A stretch of 64,000 nt of DNA from Lachnospiraceae bacterium (GCA_022793195.1 JAAWCJ010000009.1:1-64000), one strand, 5' to 3'; positions 1 through 8,168 are shown, numbered from the stretch's first letter. Made by a program: numbers and translations. The notes: generated by a model from the letters alone, not told the origin.

Positions 1-112
1 AGCCGGTTCTCTGAAACTTCTTTTTAAAGAAACTTCAGGGGTTGGAATATACTGTTCAGTTATCAAGGTTCTCTGGTTTGTCTTCGCTATTGTTTTCAGC
101 GACAACTTCTAT
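1..112 (-). other. Putative rRNA-operon leader, transcribed out of the window
   Basis: Read on the minus strand, this stretch contains the phrase AACCTTGATAACTGAACAG, similar to sequences found beside 16S/23S genes in clostridia. It lies directly downstream of two strong tandem promoters. No protein-like ORF is convincing here. The rRNA gene itself would lie to the left of position 1 and cannot be seen, so the assignment is inference from the promoter arrangement and the leader-like sequence. Confidence 0.45.
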
Positions 113-141
113 AGTCTACCATAGTTGTCACTTTCTGTCAA
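113..141 (-). promoter_or_regulatory. Promoter P2 (leftward)
   Basis: Minus-strand TTGACA (141-136), 17-bp spacer, TAGACT (118-113). Together with P1 about 95 bp upstream it forms a tandem pair, typical of stable-RNA operons. Confidence 0.6.
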
Positions 142-208
142 CAACTTTTTTAATTTTTTTCCACGCCTTTTTTCTGTATTTTTCTCTACATTCTTGCCGT
201 GGGTTTTT

Positions 209-238
209 AATATATCATACCAGAATATGGTTTGTCAA
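209..238 (-). promoter_or_regulatory. Promoter P1 (leftward)
   Basis: Minus-strand TTGACA (238-233), 18-bp spacer, TATATT (214-209). It overlaps the 3' end of the Abi_2 fragment, as expected if the fragment was left beside an older promoter. Confidence 0.55.
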
Positions 239-508
239 GAATTTTTTTCTTGAGTTTCCGTATTCTTCAATTTTAGAAATCATCGCAAAAACCAAAGCAG
301 ATAATTCCTGATCAAACTGATACAACTGGAAAATGTCGTCAAACTTAGTCCCAGGAACATACTTCTTAGCCACATTATCGTATAAATGAAACGAATACCC
401 TCGCAAACGATAAAACCCAACTGACTTTAATACCTTTTCTACATCTACACGAGAAGTGATTACCATTCCTGCATCAATATATGATTGTATCTGCTGTGCT
501 ATTGTTAC
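215..508 (-). pseudogene. Abi_2-family (AbiD/AbiF-like) protein fragment
   Basis: The readable part (residues beginning VEKVLKSVGFYRLRGYSF and continuing GTKFDDIFQLYQFDQEL) matches the N-terminal third of Abi_2 proteins, which act in phage abortive infection. The reading frame stays open and family-like upstream of the first ATG (466), through an IAQQIQSYIDAG segment, until it runs into the inverted-repeat element at 506. At the other end it stops after about 83 codons where the family continues for a further 150-200 residues. It is therefore truncated at both ends: interrupted near its start and lacking its C-terminal two thirds. No function is expected. Confidence 0.65.
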
Positions 509-628
509 CGTCGATTGACAAGAGCATACACGGCCGGATAAGGGCGAATTTTGCCATAGACTGCGTTACTTTCGCTCCGTGTACGTCTCTGTACACGTCG
601 TTTAAGTGCGCCTTGTCAATCGACGGTA
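506..628. repeat. 123-bp inverted-repeat element with internal hairpin
   Basis: A perfect 17-bp inverted repeat (TACCGTCGATTGACAAG at 506-522 and its complement at 612-628) brackets a 123-bp unit. Inside is a second palindrome, CGTGTAC and GTACACG, around 573-594. The unit lies exactly where the Abi_2 fragment and the transposase fragment meet. It resembles a miniature inverted-repeat element or a structured non-coding insert; there is no coding capacity. Confidence 0.55.
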
Positions 629-659
629 TATTTAGAAAAAATGACAGGAAGAAGGTAGA

Positions 660-896
660 CTTTTTGCCATAAAATCATACGTCATTTCCCCGTATGCGGT
701 TTTCACCGTGGTCTGACGGGTTCCTTTATGATGGTATTTCTCTTTACCCCTTTCTTTCATCAGGATCTGGTCATACTGCTCCAGAAACTCCCGTGTGAAT
801 TTCTGGCCAATCTGGAAGACCCATATGTGAATTTTTTTCTAAGTCCTTGAAAGTGAGTCCATTTTCCGTTCTTATAGATTTCACTCTGCAGGCAAG
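660..896 (-). pseudogene. ISLre2-type (UPF0236) transposase fragment, frameshifted
   Basis: Two minus-strand frames together spell the N-terminus of an ISLre2/UPF0236 transposase. The first is IYKNGKWTHFQGLRKK. After a run of seven A residues (832-838 on the plus strand appear as T) the second frame gives FTREFLEQYDQILMKERGKE and then HHKGTRQTTVKTAYGEMTYD. The family continues for several hundred residues after the TVKT.GE.TY block, but here the match ends near 665. The element is a 5' relic with a homopolymer frameshift, and no inverted terminal repeats of an intact copy are visible. Confidence 0.65.
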
Positions 897-920
897 GTAC
901 ACCTCCGTTGTCTTGACGCC

Positions 921-1883
921 TCAGCTCTTCTTTCCGCCCACAAGGGCCACCTTCACTTTTTCTGCGATGTGTTGGCTTGTCAGCCCGAACCTCACGTGCA
1001 GGTAATCCTGGGGCCCCACTTCTCCAAAAGTATCCTCCACTGCCACGCAACCAAAACTGCAGGGCATCCCTGCGATGGCTTCCAGGACAGCGTCCCTCAG
1101 CCCTCCGATCTTATTGTGGTTCTCCGCCGTGACGACGGCTCCTGTTTTTTCCACATATCTTCTGATCAATTCCCTATCAAGAGGTTTAATGGTAAAGGGG
1201 TCAATCACTGCCGCACAGATTCCATCCCGCTCCAAAAGCTTCGCTGCCTGGAGCGCCTCATGAACCATAATTCCACATGCCACAACCACGGCATCTTTTC
1301 CATCTCTCACCACAACACCCTTCCCCACAGTGAACTTTGCCCCGTCTTCATACACCTGATAAGGATTTTTCCTGGGAACCCTGATATATTTCACCCCGGG
1401 CATATCCTTAGCCTTCCACAGGATATCTTCCAGCATGGGGATATCGGTGGCGTCCACCACTACCGCCTCCGGCATTGCCCGGTACAGGGCGATATCTTCA
1501 AAAGGCATATGGGTTCCCCCGTTAAAAGCAGCCGTAATCCCAGGGTCGGTGCCGATAATGGTAATTTGGTTTTTTGCATATCCGCCTGATAAAAATGCCT
1601 GGTCATAGCAGCGGCGAGAGGCAAAGGGTCCAAAGCTGTGGGCATAAGGTTTCAGTCCGGCAGCGCTCATCCCACAACCCACGCCAATCATATTGGCCTC
1701 CGCGATTCCACAGTTAATATACCTTCTGTCCTTCCCCATTTTCCCGCCGGTACCGCTGCAGCCCATGAGGTCGGCATCCAGCCATACGACTTTGTCGTCG
1801 GCCTCCATGATCTTTTCTATGGTTTCCCCAATCATATTTTTAAACAGGCGGGTATCCTGCTTTCCCTCATAAATAATCTTCAC
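921..1883 (-). CDS. Transketolase, C-terminal subunit (split type)
   Basis: 320 residues covering the pyrimidine-binding and C-terminal domains of transketolase. The GIAEANMIG segment (about 59-67) carries the expected cofactor-activating glutamate (E62). The C-terminal domain follows from about residue 190. The partner subunit is encoded immediately upstream (13-bp gap), so the two together would form a TPP-dependent transketolase transferring two-carbon ketol units. Split transketolases are common in archaea and in clostridial sugar-specific pathways. It is the last gene of the operon that starts at 7306. A cytoplasmic role in splitting an unusual keto-sugar is inferred from the company it keeps; housekeeping pentose-phosphate use cannot be excluded. 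Confidence 0.88.
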   Translation of the reverse strand: MKIIYEGKQDTRLFKNMIGETIEKIMEADDKVVWLDADLMGCSGTGGKMGKDRRYINCGIAEANMIGVGCGMSAAGLKPYAHSFGPFASRRCYDQAFLSGGYAKNQITIIGTDPGITAAFNGGTHMPFEDIALYRAMPEAVVVDATDIPMLEDILWKAKDMPGVKYIRVPRKNPYQVYEDGAKFTVGKGVVVRDGKDAVVVACGIMVHEALQAAKLLERDGICAAVIDPFTIKPLDRELIRRYVEKTGAVVTAENHNKIGGLRDAVLEAIAGMPCSFGCVAVEDTFGEVGPQDYLHVRFGLTSQHIAEKVKVALVGGKKS

Positions 1884-1895
1884 GTTCTTCCCTCC

Positions 1896-2732
1896 TCACC
1901 TTTCTGTCATATCCAGTTTTTCCCGCAGCCCGGAAAGCCACCTGTCAAAAGTTTCTGCATCTGCCGTCATGGAATGATTGCCCATGGTTTCCTCTATCTC
2001 AAGCACACCTTTTCCTTTTACCGTATCGAGAATCACAACCCTCGGTTTTTGGGTGACAGGTTTTGTAAGGGCCTCATAAATCTGTTCCACATCATCCCCG
2101 GCCACGGTGACGGCATCAAATCCAAAGGCGGTAAATTTTTCCTCAAAGTCATAAAGATCTAAAACGTCTTTTGTATAGCCATCCAACTGTTTCTTATTCC
2201 AGTCGATAATCCAGATGCGATTTGTCACTTTTTTTGCCGCCGTAAACATGGCAGCTTCCCATACCTGTCCTTCGTCCGCTTCCCCGTCGCCCACAATCAG
2301 ATAAGTTTTGCAGTCTCTTCCCAACAATGCATCCCCCATGGCCAGACCGGCCGCCAGGGAAGTCCCCTGCCCCAGGGAACCGGTCGTCATATCAATCCCC
2401 TGAGTTTTGTTCCTGTCACAATGGGACGGAAACGACGTTCCCGGCTGGTTTAATGTCTTTAACTCCTCATAGGGAAAATACCCTTTGAGGGCCAGCGCCG
2501 CATAAACAGCCGGACCGGCATGCCCCTTTGAGCACACCAGCTTATCCCTGTCCTCTTTCCCCGGGTTTCCCGGCTCTATATTCATCACCGCCCCATAAAG
2601 TACGGCCAGTACATCCGCAACGGAAAGGCTGCCGCCAATATGTCCAAACCCACGGGATTTGATACATTCCACTGTCCCGATTCGGATTTTCAGGGCCAGC
2701 TTCTCAAGTTCTCTTTTTACTTCAGATGTCAT
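1896..2732 (-). CDS. Transketolase, N-terminal subunit (split type)
   Basis: 278 residues, the TPP-binding half of transketolase. Visible features are GHIGGS (30-35), SKGHAG (68-73) and the TPP motif starting GDGEADEG (148-155) and ending DWNKKQLDG (about 177-185). The ATG at 2732 is chosen because it follows AGGAGGAGAGAAG. A longer in-frame reading exists but has no ribosome binding site and begins with low-complexity sequence. It pairs with the downstream C-terminal subunit. An intercistronic hairpin separates it from larA. Confidence 0.88.
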   Translation of the reverse strand: MTSEVKRELEKLALKIRIGTVECIKSRGFGHIGGSLSVADVLAVLYGAVMNIEPGNPGKEDRDKLVCSKGHAGPAVYAALALKGYFPYEELKTLNQPGTSFPSHCDRNKTQGIDMTTGSLGQGTSLAAGLAMGDALLGRDCKTYLIVGDGEADEGQVWEAAMFTAAKKVTNRIWIIDWNKKQLDGYTKDVLDLYDFEEKFTAFGFDAVTVAGDDVEQIYEALTKPVTQKPRVVILDTVKGKGVLEIEETMGNHSMTADAETFDRWLSGLREKLDMTER

Positions 2733-2768
2733 CTTCTCTCCTCCTGTTTTTATTTTCATCTGGCAGGA

Positions 2769-2818
2769 GAAAAGGAGAGGCTGCCGTTTTCGCCGTCCAA
2801 TGGTAGTCTCTCCTTTTC
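2769..2818 (-). other. Intercistronic stem-loop
   Basis: Inverted repeat GAAAAGGAGAG/CTCTCCTTTTC with a secondary partly paired inner stem, located between larA and the transketolase genes. There is no following T-run in the operon direction, so it looks more like an mRNA-stability or processing hairpin than a terminator. Confidence 0.45.
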
Positions 2819-2835
2819 TTCTCCCGGACTCTACT

Positions 2836-4092
2836 TTAAGTTTCATAGGCCGCCATAGGAAGTGTCGATCCTCCAAATGGCATGGCGATCACCGCCGCGC
2901 CGGGTCCATGGCGTTCCATGGCCTGGTCAAAGGCCGCCTGGGCCGACGGCGCCGGATTCATAAAAATACTTTTTACGAATTGGGGATCCATTTCCGATAC
3001 CAGATCAATCCGCGCATTTTCCATTACGATTCCCATGGCCGCCGCCTTGTGGCCCCCCAGCTCAAATTCCTTTCCGATTCGTTCCACCATAGAGTGGGCT
3101 GTCGGAGCCGTAACCAGCCATTCCTCAAAAACCTGACTTCCCAGGCCTTCTTCACAGGCCCCCATCAGGATAATCGTACCGCCCTTTTTTACGGCATGTT
3201 TTGCATTGTCCAACGCCTTTTGCGTCTGATACAGGTTCGCATCCTTCGGCGCGCCTCCCTGGGACACAAGAACAATATCGGCGCGGGCAGGAATCTCTTT
3301 CCTATACATCCTGTCCAAATACCGGCACCCTGCCCTGTGGGCTTCTTTCACATCTCCGGCCACACAGAAGACAATCTGCTTATGCTCATCCAGCACCACA
3401 TTCACAATAAAGTCAATGCCAAAAATCTCCCCCGCTTCTTCGATATCTTCCCGAACCGGGTTTCCCTCCATTTTTCCCGCGCATGCTTCTTCTTTCACCA
3501 TCAGGCGGTGGTTGGCCTGAATGGCCGCAGGCGTGGAAACACCGGGCATAATGGCTTTCGCACCTCCGGAATACCCTGCAAAGTAATGGAATTCAATATT
3601 TCCAAGGCAAATCCTGAAGTCGGACTCCGCCACCTTCCTTGTAATATCCACAGGCGTCCCCCGCTTTGTTATTCCAAAATGGATACAGTCTTCCGGGTCA
3701 GAATCCACCACTTCCACCTCTCTGTAGCAGCGTTCCCCCACCAGGCGCCGCCTCTCCTCCTCCGTATGGTTTCTGTGGGAACCCAGGGCCAGAACCACCG
3801 TGATATCCTCCCGCGCCACCCCGGCGCCGTAAAGCTCATCCAACAAGACAGGAAGCACCATATAGCTTGGAAGCGGCCTGGAGATATCGCTGGTGACAAT
3901 GGCGACCTTCTGCCCCGGCCTCACCATCTCACAGAGCTTCCCTGTCCCGATGGGATTAGAAAGCCCATGACGGACTGCCTCCTCCCCCTGTCTCCGATGG
4001 GTCATTTCATTGGATTCCAAAACAGCCAATAAATTTTCATCCGGTATGTTTACGGCCTGCATCCCTTTCCCGTAGCCAAATTCCAGCTTCAT
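2836..4092 (-). CDS. LarA-family nickel-dependent racemase/epimerase
   Basis: 418 residues, the usual LarA length. Features seen: SDISRPLP (68-75), SHRNHT (105-110) and EFHYFAGYSGGAKAIMPG (167-184). Counting against Lactiplantibacillus LarA, H169, K179 and H195 sit with the same spacing as H174, K184 (cofactor tether) and H200 (nickel ligand). The family interconverts alpha-hydroxy-acid stereoisomers using a nickel-pincer nucleotide. Members act on lactate, malate, gluconate and others, so the substrate is unknown. The start at 4092 follows GGAGG and lies one base after the PGK stop, implying translational coupling. The cofactor genes larB, larC and larE are not in the window. Confidence 0.85.
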   Translation of the reverse strand: MKLEFGYGKGMQAVNIPDENLLAVLESNEMTHRRQGEEAVRHGLSNPIGTGKLCEMVRPGQKVAIVTSDISRPLPSYMVLPVLLDELYGAGVAREDITVVLALGSHRNHTEEERRRLVGERCYREVEVVDSDPEDCIHFGITKRGTPVDITRKVAESDFRICLGNIEFHYFAGYSGGAKAIMPGVSTPAAIQANHRLMVKEEACAGKMEGNPVREDIEEAGEIFGIDFIVNVVLDEHKQIVFCVAGDVKEAHRAGCRYLDRMYRKEIPARADIVLVSQGGAPKDANLYQTQKALDNAKHAVKKGGTIILMGACEEGLGSQVFEEWLVTAPTAHSMVERIGKEFELGGHKAAAMGIVMENARIDLVSEMDPQFVKSIFMNPAPSAQAAFDQAMERHGPGAAVIAMPFGGSTLPMAAYET

Positions 4093-4093
4093 C

Positions 4094-5350
4094 TCACTGT
4101 CCTCCGAATTTCTTCGCCCCATAGCGAAGGGCTTTCACCACCGGAAGCTCCTCTCCGGCAAGAAAACGAATCAGGGCGCCGCCTCCGGTGCAGATATAAT
4201 CCAGCCGGTCCGTCACCGCGTACTTTGCGGTAGCTGCCACACTGTCCCCGCCTCCCACCACCGTGTACGCCTTTGTTTCTCCCAAAGCTTCAAATACTGC
4301 CTTTGTCCCCGACTCGCTGACCTTCTCCTCAAATACTCCCATCGGCCCATTGGTAAAAACAGTCTTTGCTCCAAAAATCACTTCCCGATATCTTTTTATG
4401 GTGTCACTACCAATGTCCACTGCGGCTGCTTCTTCCGGCACGTTTCCGAGTCCATATTCCTTCCGTTCTCCCTTTTCCACACAGGCTATGTCCAAAGGCG
4501 TCATGACCTTCCCGCCATATCTTTCATAAAGTTTTCGTGCCTTCTCTATGTATTCTCCATAATTACTTCTGTAAATAAAATCAAGGCTTCTCCTGCCAAT
4601 CTGTTCCCCCTTCGCCGCCAGCAGGATGTTTCCCACCAGCCCTCCTGTTAAAACCTGGTCTGCCGCTTTATTCTCAAGGACTGTTTCCATCATAATAAAG
4701 GCATCCGATATCTTGGCTCCTCCCAGAACAAACACACAAGGCCTTTCCGGGCTTTCCATCAGCTCAGAAACCACACAGTACTCCCTTTCAAACAGCCGTC
4801 CCATGGCAGAAGGGAGCACCTGCTCAAAGCCGCAGAGGGAAGGCTGGTCCCTGTGGGCCGCCGCAAAGGCATCACACACATATAAGTCAGCCAGGGGCGC
4901 AAGCTTTCTCACCACTTGGGTCATAACCTGCTGCTCATGGGTCAGCGCAAGCTTCATTTCAAACAACGTCTGCTCCTCCGATACAAACCGGACATTATCC
5001 AAAAGCAGGATTTCCCCCTTTTTCAGCTCTGAAATCATCTGCCGCGCCGCCGGCCCCGTCACATCATCAATCCATTTCACCTCCCGCCCCAGAAGCTTCT
5101 CAAGCTCTTTTGCATGGGGTTTTGTGCAGTAGAAATTCTGATATTCAATATCGCTGCCTTGATGGGCCATCAGGACCACCTTTGCCCCCCGGTCGGAAAG
5201 CTCCCTGACCGTAGGCACACAGGCGGCAATCCGTGCCGTGCTTTTTAACGTGCCTGTTTCGCGGTTCACCGGCTGATTCATGTCCACACGGCATAATACT
5301 GTTTTTCCACAAAATTCAAAACCATCGAGAGTTTGAATCCCAAAGCGCAT
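4094..5350 (-). CDS. Phosphoglycerate kinase, archaeal type
   Basis: 418 residues with PGK motifs RVDMNQP, LLDNVRF, GGAKISDAF, NGPMGVFE and GGGDS. Several signatures are those of archaeal rather than bacterial PGK: LMAHQGSD where bacteria have SHLGRPKG, CDAFAAAHRDQPSL, and the C-terminal CTGGGALIRFLAGEELPVVK. It would transfer the acyl-phosphate made by the adjacent GAPDH to ADP, giving substrate-level phosphorylation. A bacterium of this type should have its own standard pgk elsewhere, so this copy is probably pathway-specific and horizontally acquired. It lies between the GAPDH gene (51-bp gap) and larA (effectively no gap). Confidence 0.88.
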   Translation of the reverse strand: MRFGIQTLDGFEFCGKTVLCRVDMNQPVNRETGTLKSTARIAACVPTVRELSDRGAKVVLMAHQGSDIEYQNFYCTKPHAKELEKLLGREVKWIDDVTGPAARQMISELKKGEILLLDNVRFVSEEQTLFEMKLALTHEQQVMTQVVRKLAPLADLYVCDAFAAAHRDQPSLCGFEQVLPSAMGRLFEREYCVVSELMESPERPCVFVLGGAKISDAFIMMETVLENKAADQVLTGGLVGNILLAAKGEQIGRRSLDFIYRSNYGEYIEKARKLYERYGGKVMTPLDIACVEKGERKEYGLGNVPEEAAAVDIGSDTIKRYREVIFGAKTVFTNGPMGVFEEKVSESGTKAVFEALGETKAYTVVGGGDSVAATAKYAVTDRLDYICTGGGALIRFLAGEELPVVKALRYGAKKFGGQ

Positions 5351-5401
5351 GTTTTTCTCCTCCTCCTGTGGCTGGTTATATGTGCGGTTTTATTCTGGAA
5401 C

Positions 5402-6466
5402 TCATTTCAGATCTTTAAATTTTCCAATTCCAAGATACTGATTGGTGGCCGCCGTCCCCTCTTCGCGGGTCATCTGCATTTTGGTAGCCGCACGGATGGC
5501 ATCCATAGTTTCCGGAATTGTAACTGACTCCTGAGGAATGTTGATTGCATACATGATGTCATTTCCTGATTCCACAATGGAATCCTCCCACAGCCCGATT
5601 TCATACATGTCCCCGCGGCGATTCCCCAGGTCACGTGCATATTTAAAGAAAGAAGCGTTTCCTTTAAAGCCTTCTTCCAGGGACACAACACGGATTCTGG
5701 GATGTTTCCGGAACGCCTCCAGAGCCTCCTCTTTTGTGATCTTCCTCCCATCCTTCGCTGTCGCCAGAACTGTAATGATATGTCCGTGGGTCACCGGCGT
5801 ATGTACTAAAATACCGGTTGCATCCACATGGGGCATAATGGTCATCAAATCCACTGCCTGGTGGGTAGGCGCTTTATCCATCTGAAGGGCATTTGTCAGT
5901 CCCCGGTGGTAATCTCCGGGATCCGCGACTCTCCTTATGATGGTGATGGCCACTTTCTCAATACCAATTTCCCGGTCCAGACAATCCACCGTACGGATTA
6001 ATCCCGTAGTATTACAGGAAGTCAGTTTCAGATAATCGGCGCCGACCCCTTTCTCATAATTCGCATACCCATGAAAAAACACATCCGCAACGCTGTTTTG
6101 CTCCCCGCCCTGGAAGACTGCTTTTACCCCGTACTTTTCATAGTAATTTTCTTTGTTTTTTGCTCCGACACCGCCCGGCGCTGAATCCAGCATGATGTCC
6201 ACCTTTTTACAAAGATCCTCAAAAGATCCTGCCACAGGAATATCCTTTTTGGCAAAAGCTAAAGGATCCGCCCCATCCACCAGGTATAAATCATATTTTA
6301 CGCCGCCGGCCCCGACCATGTCCCTCTCGCGAAGGGCCTGAATGGACAGTGTAGGCGCCAAATCCGCAATCCCCACCAACTCCATATCTTCCTGGAGGGC
6401 TACTCCGTCGGCCAGCCTTTGTCCAATGGTTCCATATCCTGCCACGCCTACTTTGATTTTCTTCAT
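5402..6466 (-). CDS. Type II (archaeal-type) glyceraldehyde-3-phosphate dehydrogenase
   Basis: 354 residues. The N-terminus VGVAGYGTIGQRLAD (6-20) is the type II Rossmann motif. SCNTTGLIRT (150-159) carries the catalytic cysteine C151. APGGVGAKNKE and VFQGGEQNSVA are further archaeal-type signatures. Type II GAPDHs form 1,3-bisphosphoglycerate with NAD(P). Next to an archaeal-type PGK it would form an oxidation/ATP-generating pair. The substrate may be glyceraldehyde 3-phosphate or a related aldose phosphate such as a tetrose phosphate; the sequence does not decide. The ribosome binding site GGGAGG precedes the ATG. Second gene of the operon. Confidence 0.88.
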   Translation of the reverse strand: MKKIKVGVAGYGTIGQRLADGVALQEDMELVGIADLAPTLSIQALRERDMVGAGGVKYDLYLVDGADPLAFAKKDIPVAGSFEDLCKKVDIMLDSAPGGVGAKNKENYYEKYGVKAVFQGGEQNSVADVFFHGYANYEKGVGADYLKLTSCNTTGLIRTVDCLDREIGIEKVAITIIRRVADPGDYHRGLTNALQMDKAPTHQAVDLMTIMPHVDATGILVHTPVTHGHIITVLATAKDGRKITKEEALEAFRKHPRIRVVSLEEGFKGNASFFKYARDLGNRRGDMYEIGLWEDSIVESGNDIMYAINIPQESVTIPETMDAIRAATKMQMTREEGTAATNQYLGIGKFKDLK

Positions 6467-6508
6467 TTTAATTTCCTCCCACTCTTTCTATTTTTTAATT
6501 TTTTCTTT

Positions 6509-7306
6509 TTACTTCTCTTCACCCCTCCAGAAATCTGCCTTAGGATCATAGAGCCATTCATGAACCGGATCGTCGATTCTCGTTTTCTTCCAGGGGTTTC
6601 CCGGCAGGTGACGGATTCCCCAAGCATAACAACAGGCATATCCAGGTGCCATAACCATAGGATGGGTCCTTTCCGTAATCACCGCCAGCCCGTTATGATG
6701 CAGTTCCTCCAATTTTCCATTTACCCAACCGGCCCCAAATCCTTCTTTTTTCTCAAAATGGTAAAAATAACATTCCGGCTGCGGATGGTGATTGGGTGGA
6801 TAAGAGGACCATTTCCCCGGAAGGTTGACTACTTCTCCGAGAACCATATTGGATAAAGGATTGATGCCATAGTCAAAACTGGTGCGGACGTCCCGTTTGA
6901 TACAGCCCGCGCACTCGCCGTTGGCTCCCCGCCTCCAGGTGTCGGTCTCCTCCGGCAGGTACAGATGGTTTGTAAATTTTTTGTCGTTATACGTCTTCTG
7001 CACATAAAACTCACAGTGGTTGTGGGCTTCCAGCCTGCAGGAGCCCCCGGCGCAGAGATGGAGACAATACGTACTGTAATCAAAGGGATTGGGACGATCC
7101 ATCTCCACTGTCTTCCCGTCAAATTCAACGGTTGCCCTTCCCTCAAACAAAATCCACGCCATCTCTTTTTCTGTCTCATGAAAGGAATAAGTATCTCCCT
7201 CCTCCATGATCAGCAGGGCCACATCCATCATACTGCCCTCGCCATCATTGACATCGCAGCTCAGATATTCGTTATAACCGCGCTTACATTCCTTATCAAT
7301 ATACAT
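6509..7306 (-). CDS. IolB-like bicupin isomerase
   Basis: 265 residues with the two-cupin layout of 5-deoxy-glucuronate isomerase (IolB). The clearest block is LPGKWSSYPPNHH followed by PECYFYHF (about 182-203), which supplies the H-x-H/E metal ligands; GFGAGWVNG and VMAPGYACCYAW follow. IolB opens and isomerises 5-deoxy-glucuronate in inositol breakdown. No other iol gene is present here, so this enzyme probably isomerises a different uronate or aldose feeding the transketolase. First gene of the operon; AAGGAGG precedes the ATG at 7306. Confidence 0.75.
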   Translation of the reverse strand: MYIDKECKRGYNEYLSCDVNDGEGSMMDVALLIMEEGDTYSFHETEKEMAWILFEGRATVEFDGKTVEMDRPNPFDYSTYCLHLCAGGSCRLEAHNHCEFYVQKTYNDKKFTNHLYLPEETDTWRRGANGECAGCIKRDVRTSFDYGINPLSNMVLGEVVNLPGKWSSYPPNHHPQPECYFYHFEKKEGFGAGWVNGKLEELHHNGLAVITERTHPMVMAPGYACCYAWGIRHLPGNPWKKTRIDDPVHEWLYDPKADFWRGEEK

Positions 7307-7345
7307 TCCAAGTCCTCCTTTTTGGTTAAATGTATTCTCCGTCCT

Positions 7346-7385
7346 TTTATTCTAATATATTAATATGTTTATATTTTTCTGTCAA
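7346..7385 (-). promoter_or_regulatory. Promoter and GntR-type operator, iolB-like operon
   Basis: Minus-strand TTGACA (7385-7380), 17-bp spacer, TAATAT (7362-7357). The -10 region lies inside the 14-mer ATATTAATATATTA, which recurs exactly at the aminotransferase and aldehyde dehydrogenase promoters. Binding by the GntR protein encoded at 8169-8849 is inferred. Confidence 0.65.
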
Positions 7386-7397
7386 GAACAAATTTTG

Positions 7398-7424
7398 CCG
7401 TATAGGAAACTTCGTTTTGTATGG
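7398..7424. repeat. Degenerate copy of the CGTATAGGAAAC hairpin repeat
   Basis: CCGTATAGGAAAC-TTC-GTTTTGTATGG, an imperfect hairpin related to the better copies at 9026-9056, 34631-34656 and 49474-49502. It sits between the iolB-like promoter and the glycosylase gene. Confidence 0.45.
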
Positions 7425-7461
7425 TAAAATAATATAAAAGAAAGAAGCGAGGAGGTCATTT

Positions 7462-8112
7462 ATGGCGCGTTCTGTAACCTTAGACCACAACACAAATTCC
7501 ATCCAGTATCTGTGCAGGAAAGACAAGCGGCTGGCGAAAGCCATATCCATGGTCGGGCCTCTGACATACGAACCCCATGAAGATAACCCTTATGCCTTTT
7601 TGATTCATGAAATCATAGAGCAGATGCTTTCCATCAAAGCCGGCGTAAAAATTTATGGCCGTCTGGAAGAGTTGTGCCACGGAAAAATCACTCCGGAAAC
7701 CATAAATTCCTTATCCGATGAACAGATCAAAGGGATTGGCACCGCAAACTCAAAAGTCGCATATATCCGCAACGTAACCGATTCCGTCTTGTCGGGCCGG
7801 CTCGACTTTACAGAGCTTTCCGCACTGCCGGATGAGGCTGTCTTTAAAAAATTGACATCTTTAAAAGGAATTGGAAGGTGGACTGCAAAAATGTATCTCA
7901 TTTTTGTTTTGGACAGGCAGGATATCCTGCCTTGCGAAGACGCCGCTTTTTTACAGAGTTACCGGTGGTTATACAAAACCAACGACTGCTCGAAAGAGGC
8001 TGTCGAAAAGAAATGCAAAAAATGGAAGCCCTATTCATCCATTGCCGCCCGGTACTTATACCGGGCGCTGGACTCAGGGCTTACAAAAAAAGAATTTCAT
8101 TTATACAAATAA
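7462..8112 (+). CDS. HhH-GPD DNA glycosylase (AlkA/3-methyladenine type)
   Basis: 216 residues. The helix-hairpin-helix is LTSLKGIGRWTAK (131-143), and the expected catalytic aspartate is D160 in ILPCEDAAF. This is the layout of AlkA-like DNA-3-methyladenine glycosylase II without the extra N-terminal domain of E. coli AlkA. It would excise alkylated bases, starting base-excision repair. There are no Fe-S cysteines, so it is not endonuclease III. GAGGAGG precedes the ATG. It is the only plus-strand gene in this part of the island and probably unrelated to the catabolic pathway. Confidence 0.8.
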   Translation: MARSVTLDHNTNSIQYLCRKDKRLAKAISMVGPLTYEPHEDNPYAFLIHEIIEQMLSIKAGVKIYGRLEELCHGKITPETINSLSDEQIKGIGTANSKVAYIRNVTDSVLSGRLDFTELSALPDEAVFKKLTSLKGIGRWTAKMYLIFVLDRQDILPCEDAAFLQSYRWLYKTNDCSKEAVEKKCKKWKPYSSIAARYLYRALDSGLTKKEFHLYK

Positions 8113-8116
8113 AAAG

Positions 8117-8156
8117 GGGGCTGTCGCAAAATATCCTGATATTTTGCGACAGCCCC
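8117..8156. terminator. Perfect 19-bp hairpin, bidirectional terminator
   Basis: GGGGCTGTCGCAAAATATC, a 2-bp loop, then the exact complement. It sits four bases after the glycosylase stop and 12 bases from the convergent gntR stop. Plus-strand A-run on the left serves gntR. It is a short member of the family whose long members are at 41205, 42571, 49511 and 61294. Confidence 0.75.
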
Positions 8157-8168
8157 TCCGCCCGCGGC

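Noticed and set aside
42-311. Plus-strand 89-codon frame at the left edge
   Set aside because: Low-complexity Phe/Ser/Leu sequence opposite the promoters and Abi_2 fragment; no ribosome site.
760-1050. 96-codon minus-strand frame spanning the transposase relic and tktB 3' end
   Set aside because: It joins unrelated sequences and overlaps the real transketolase gene in another frame.
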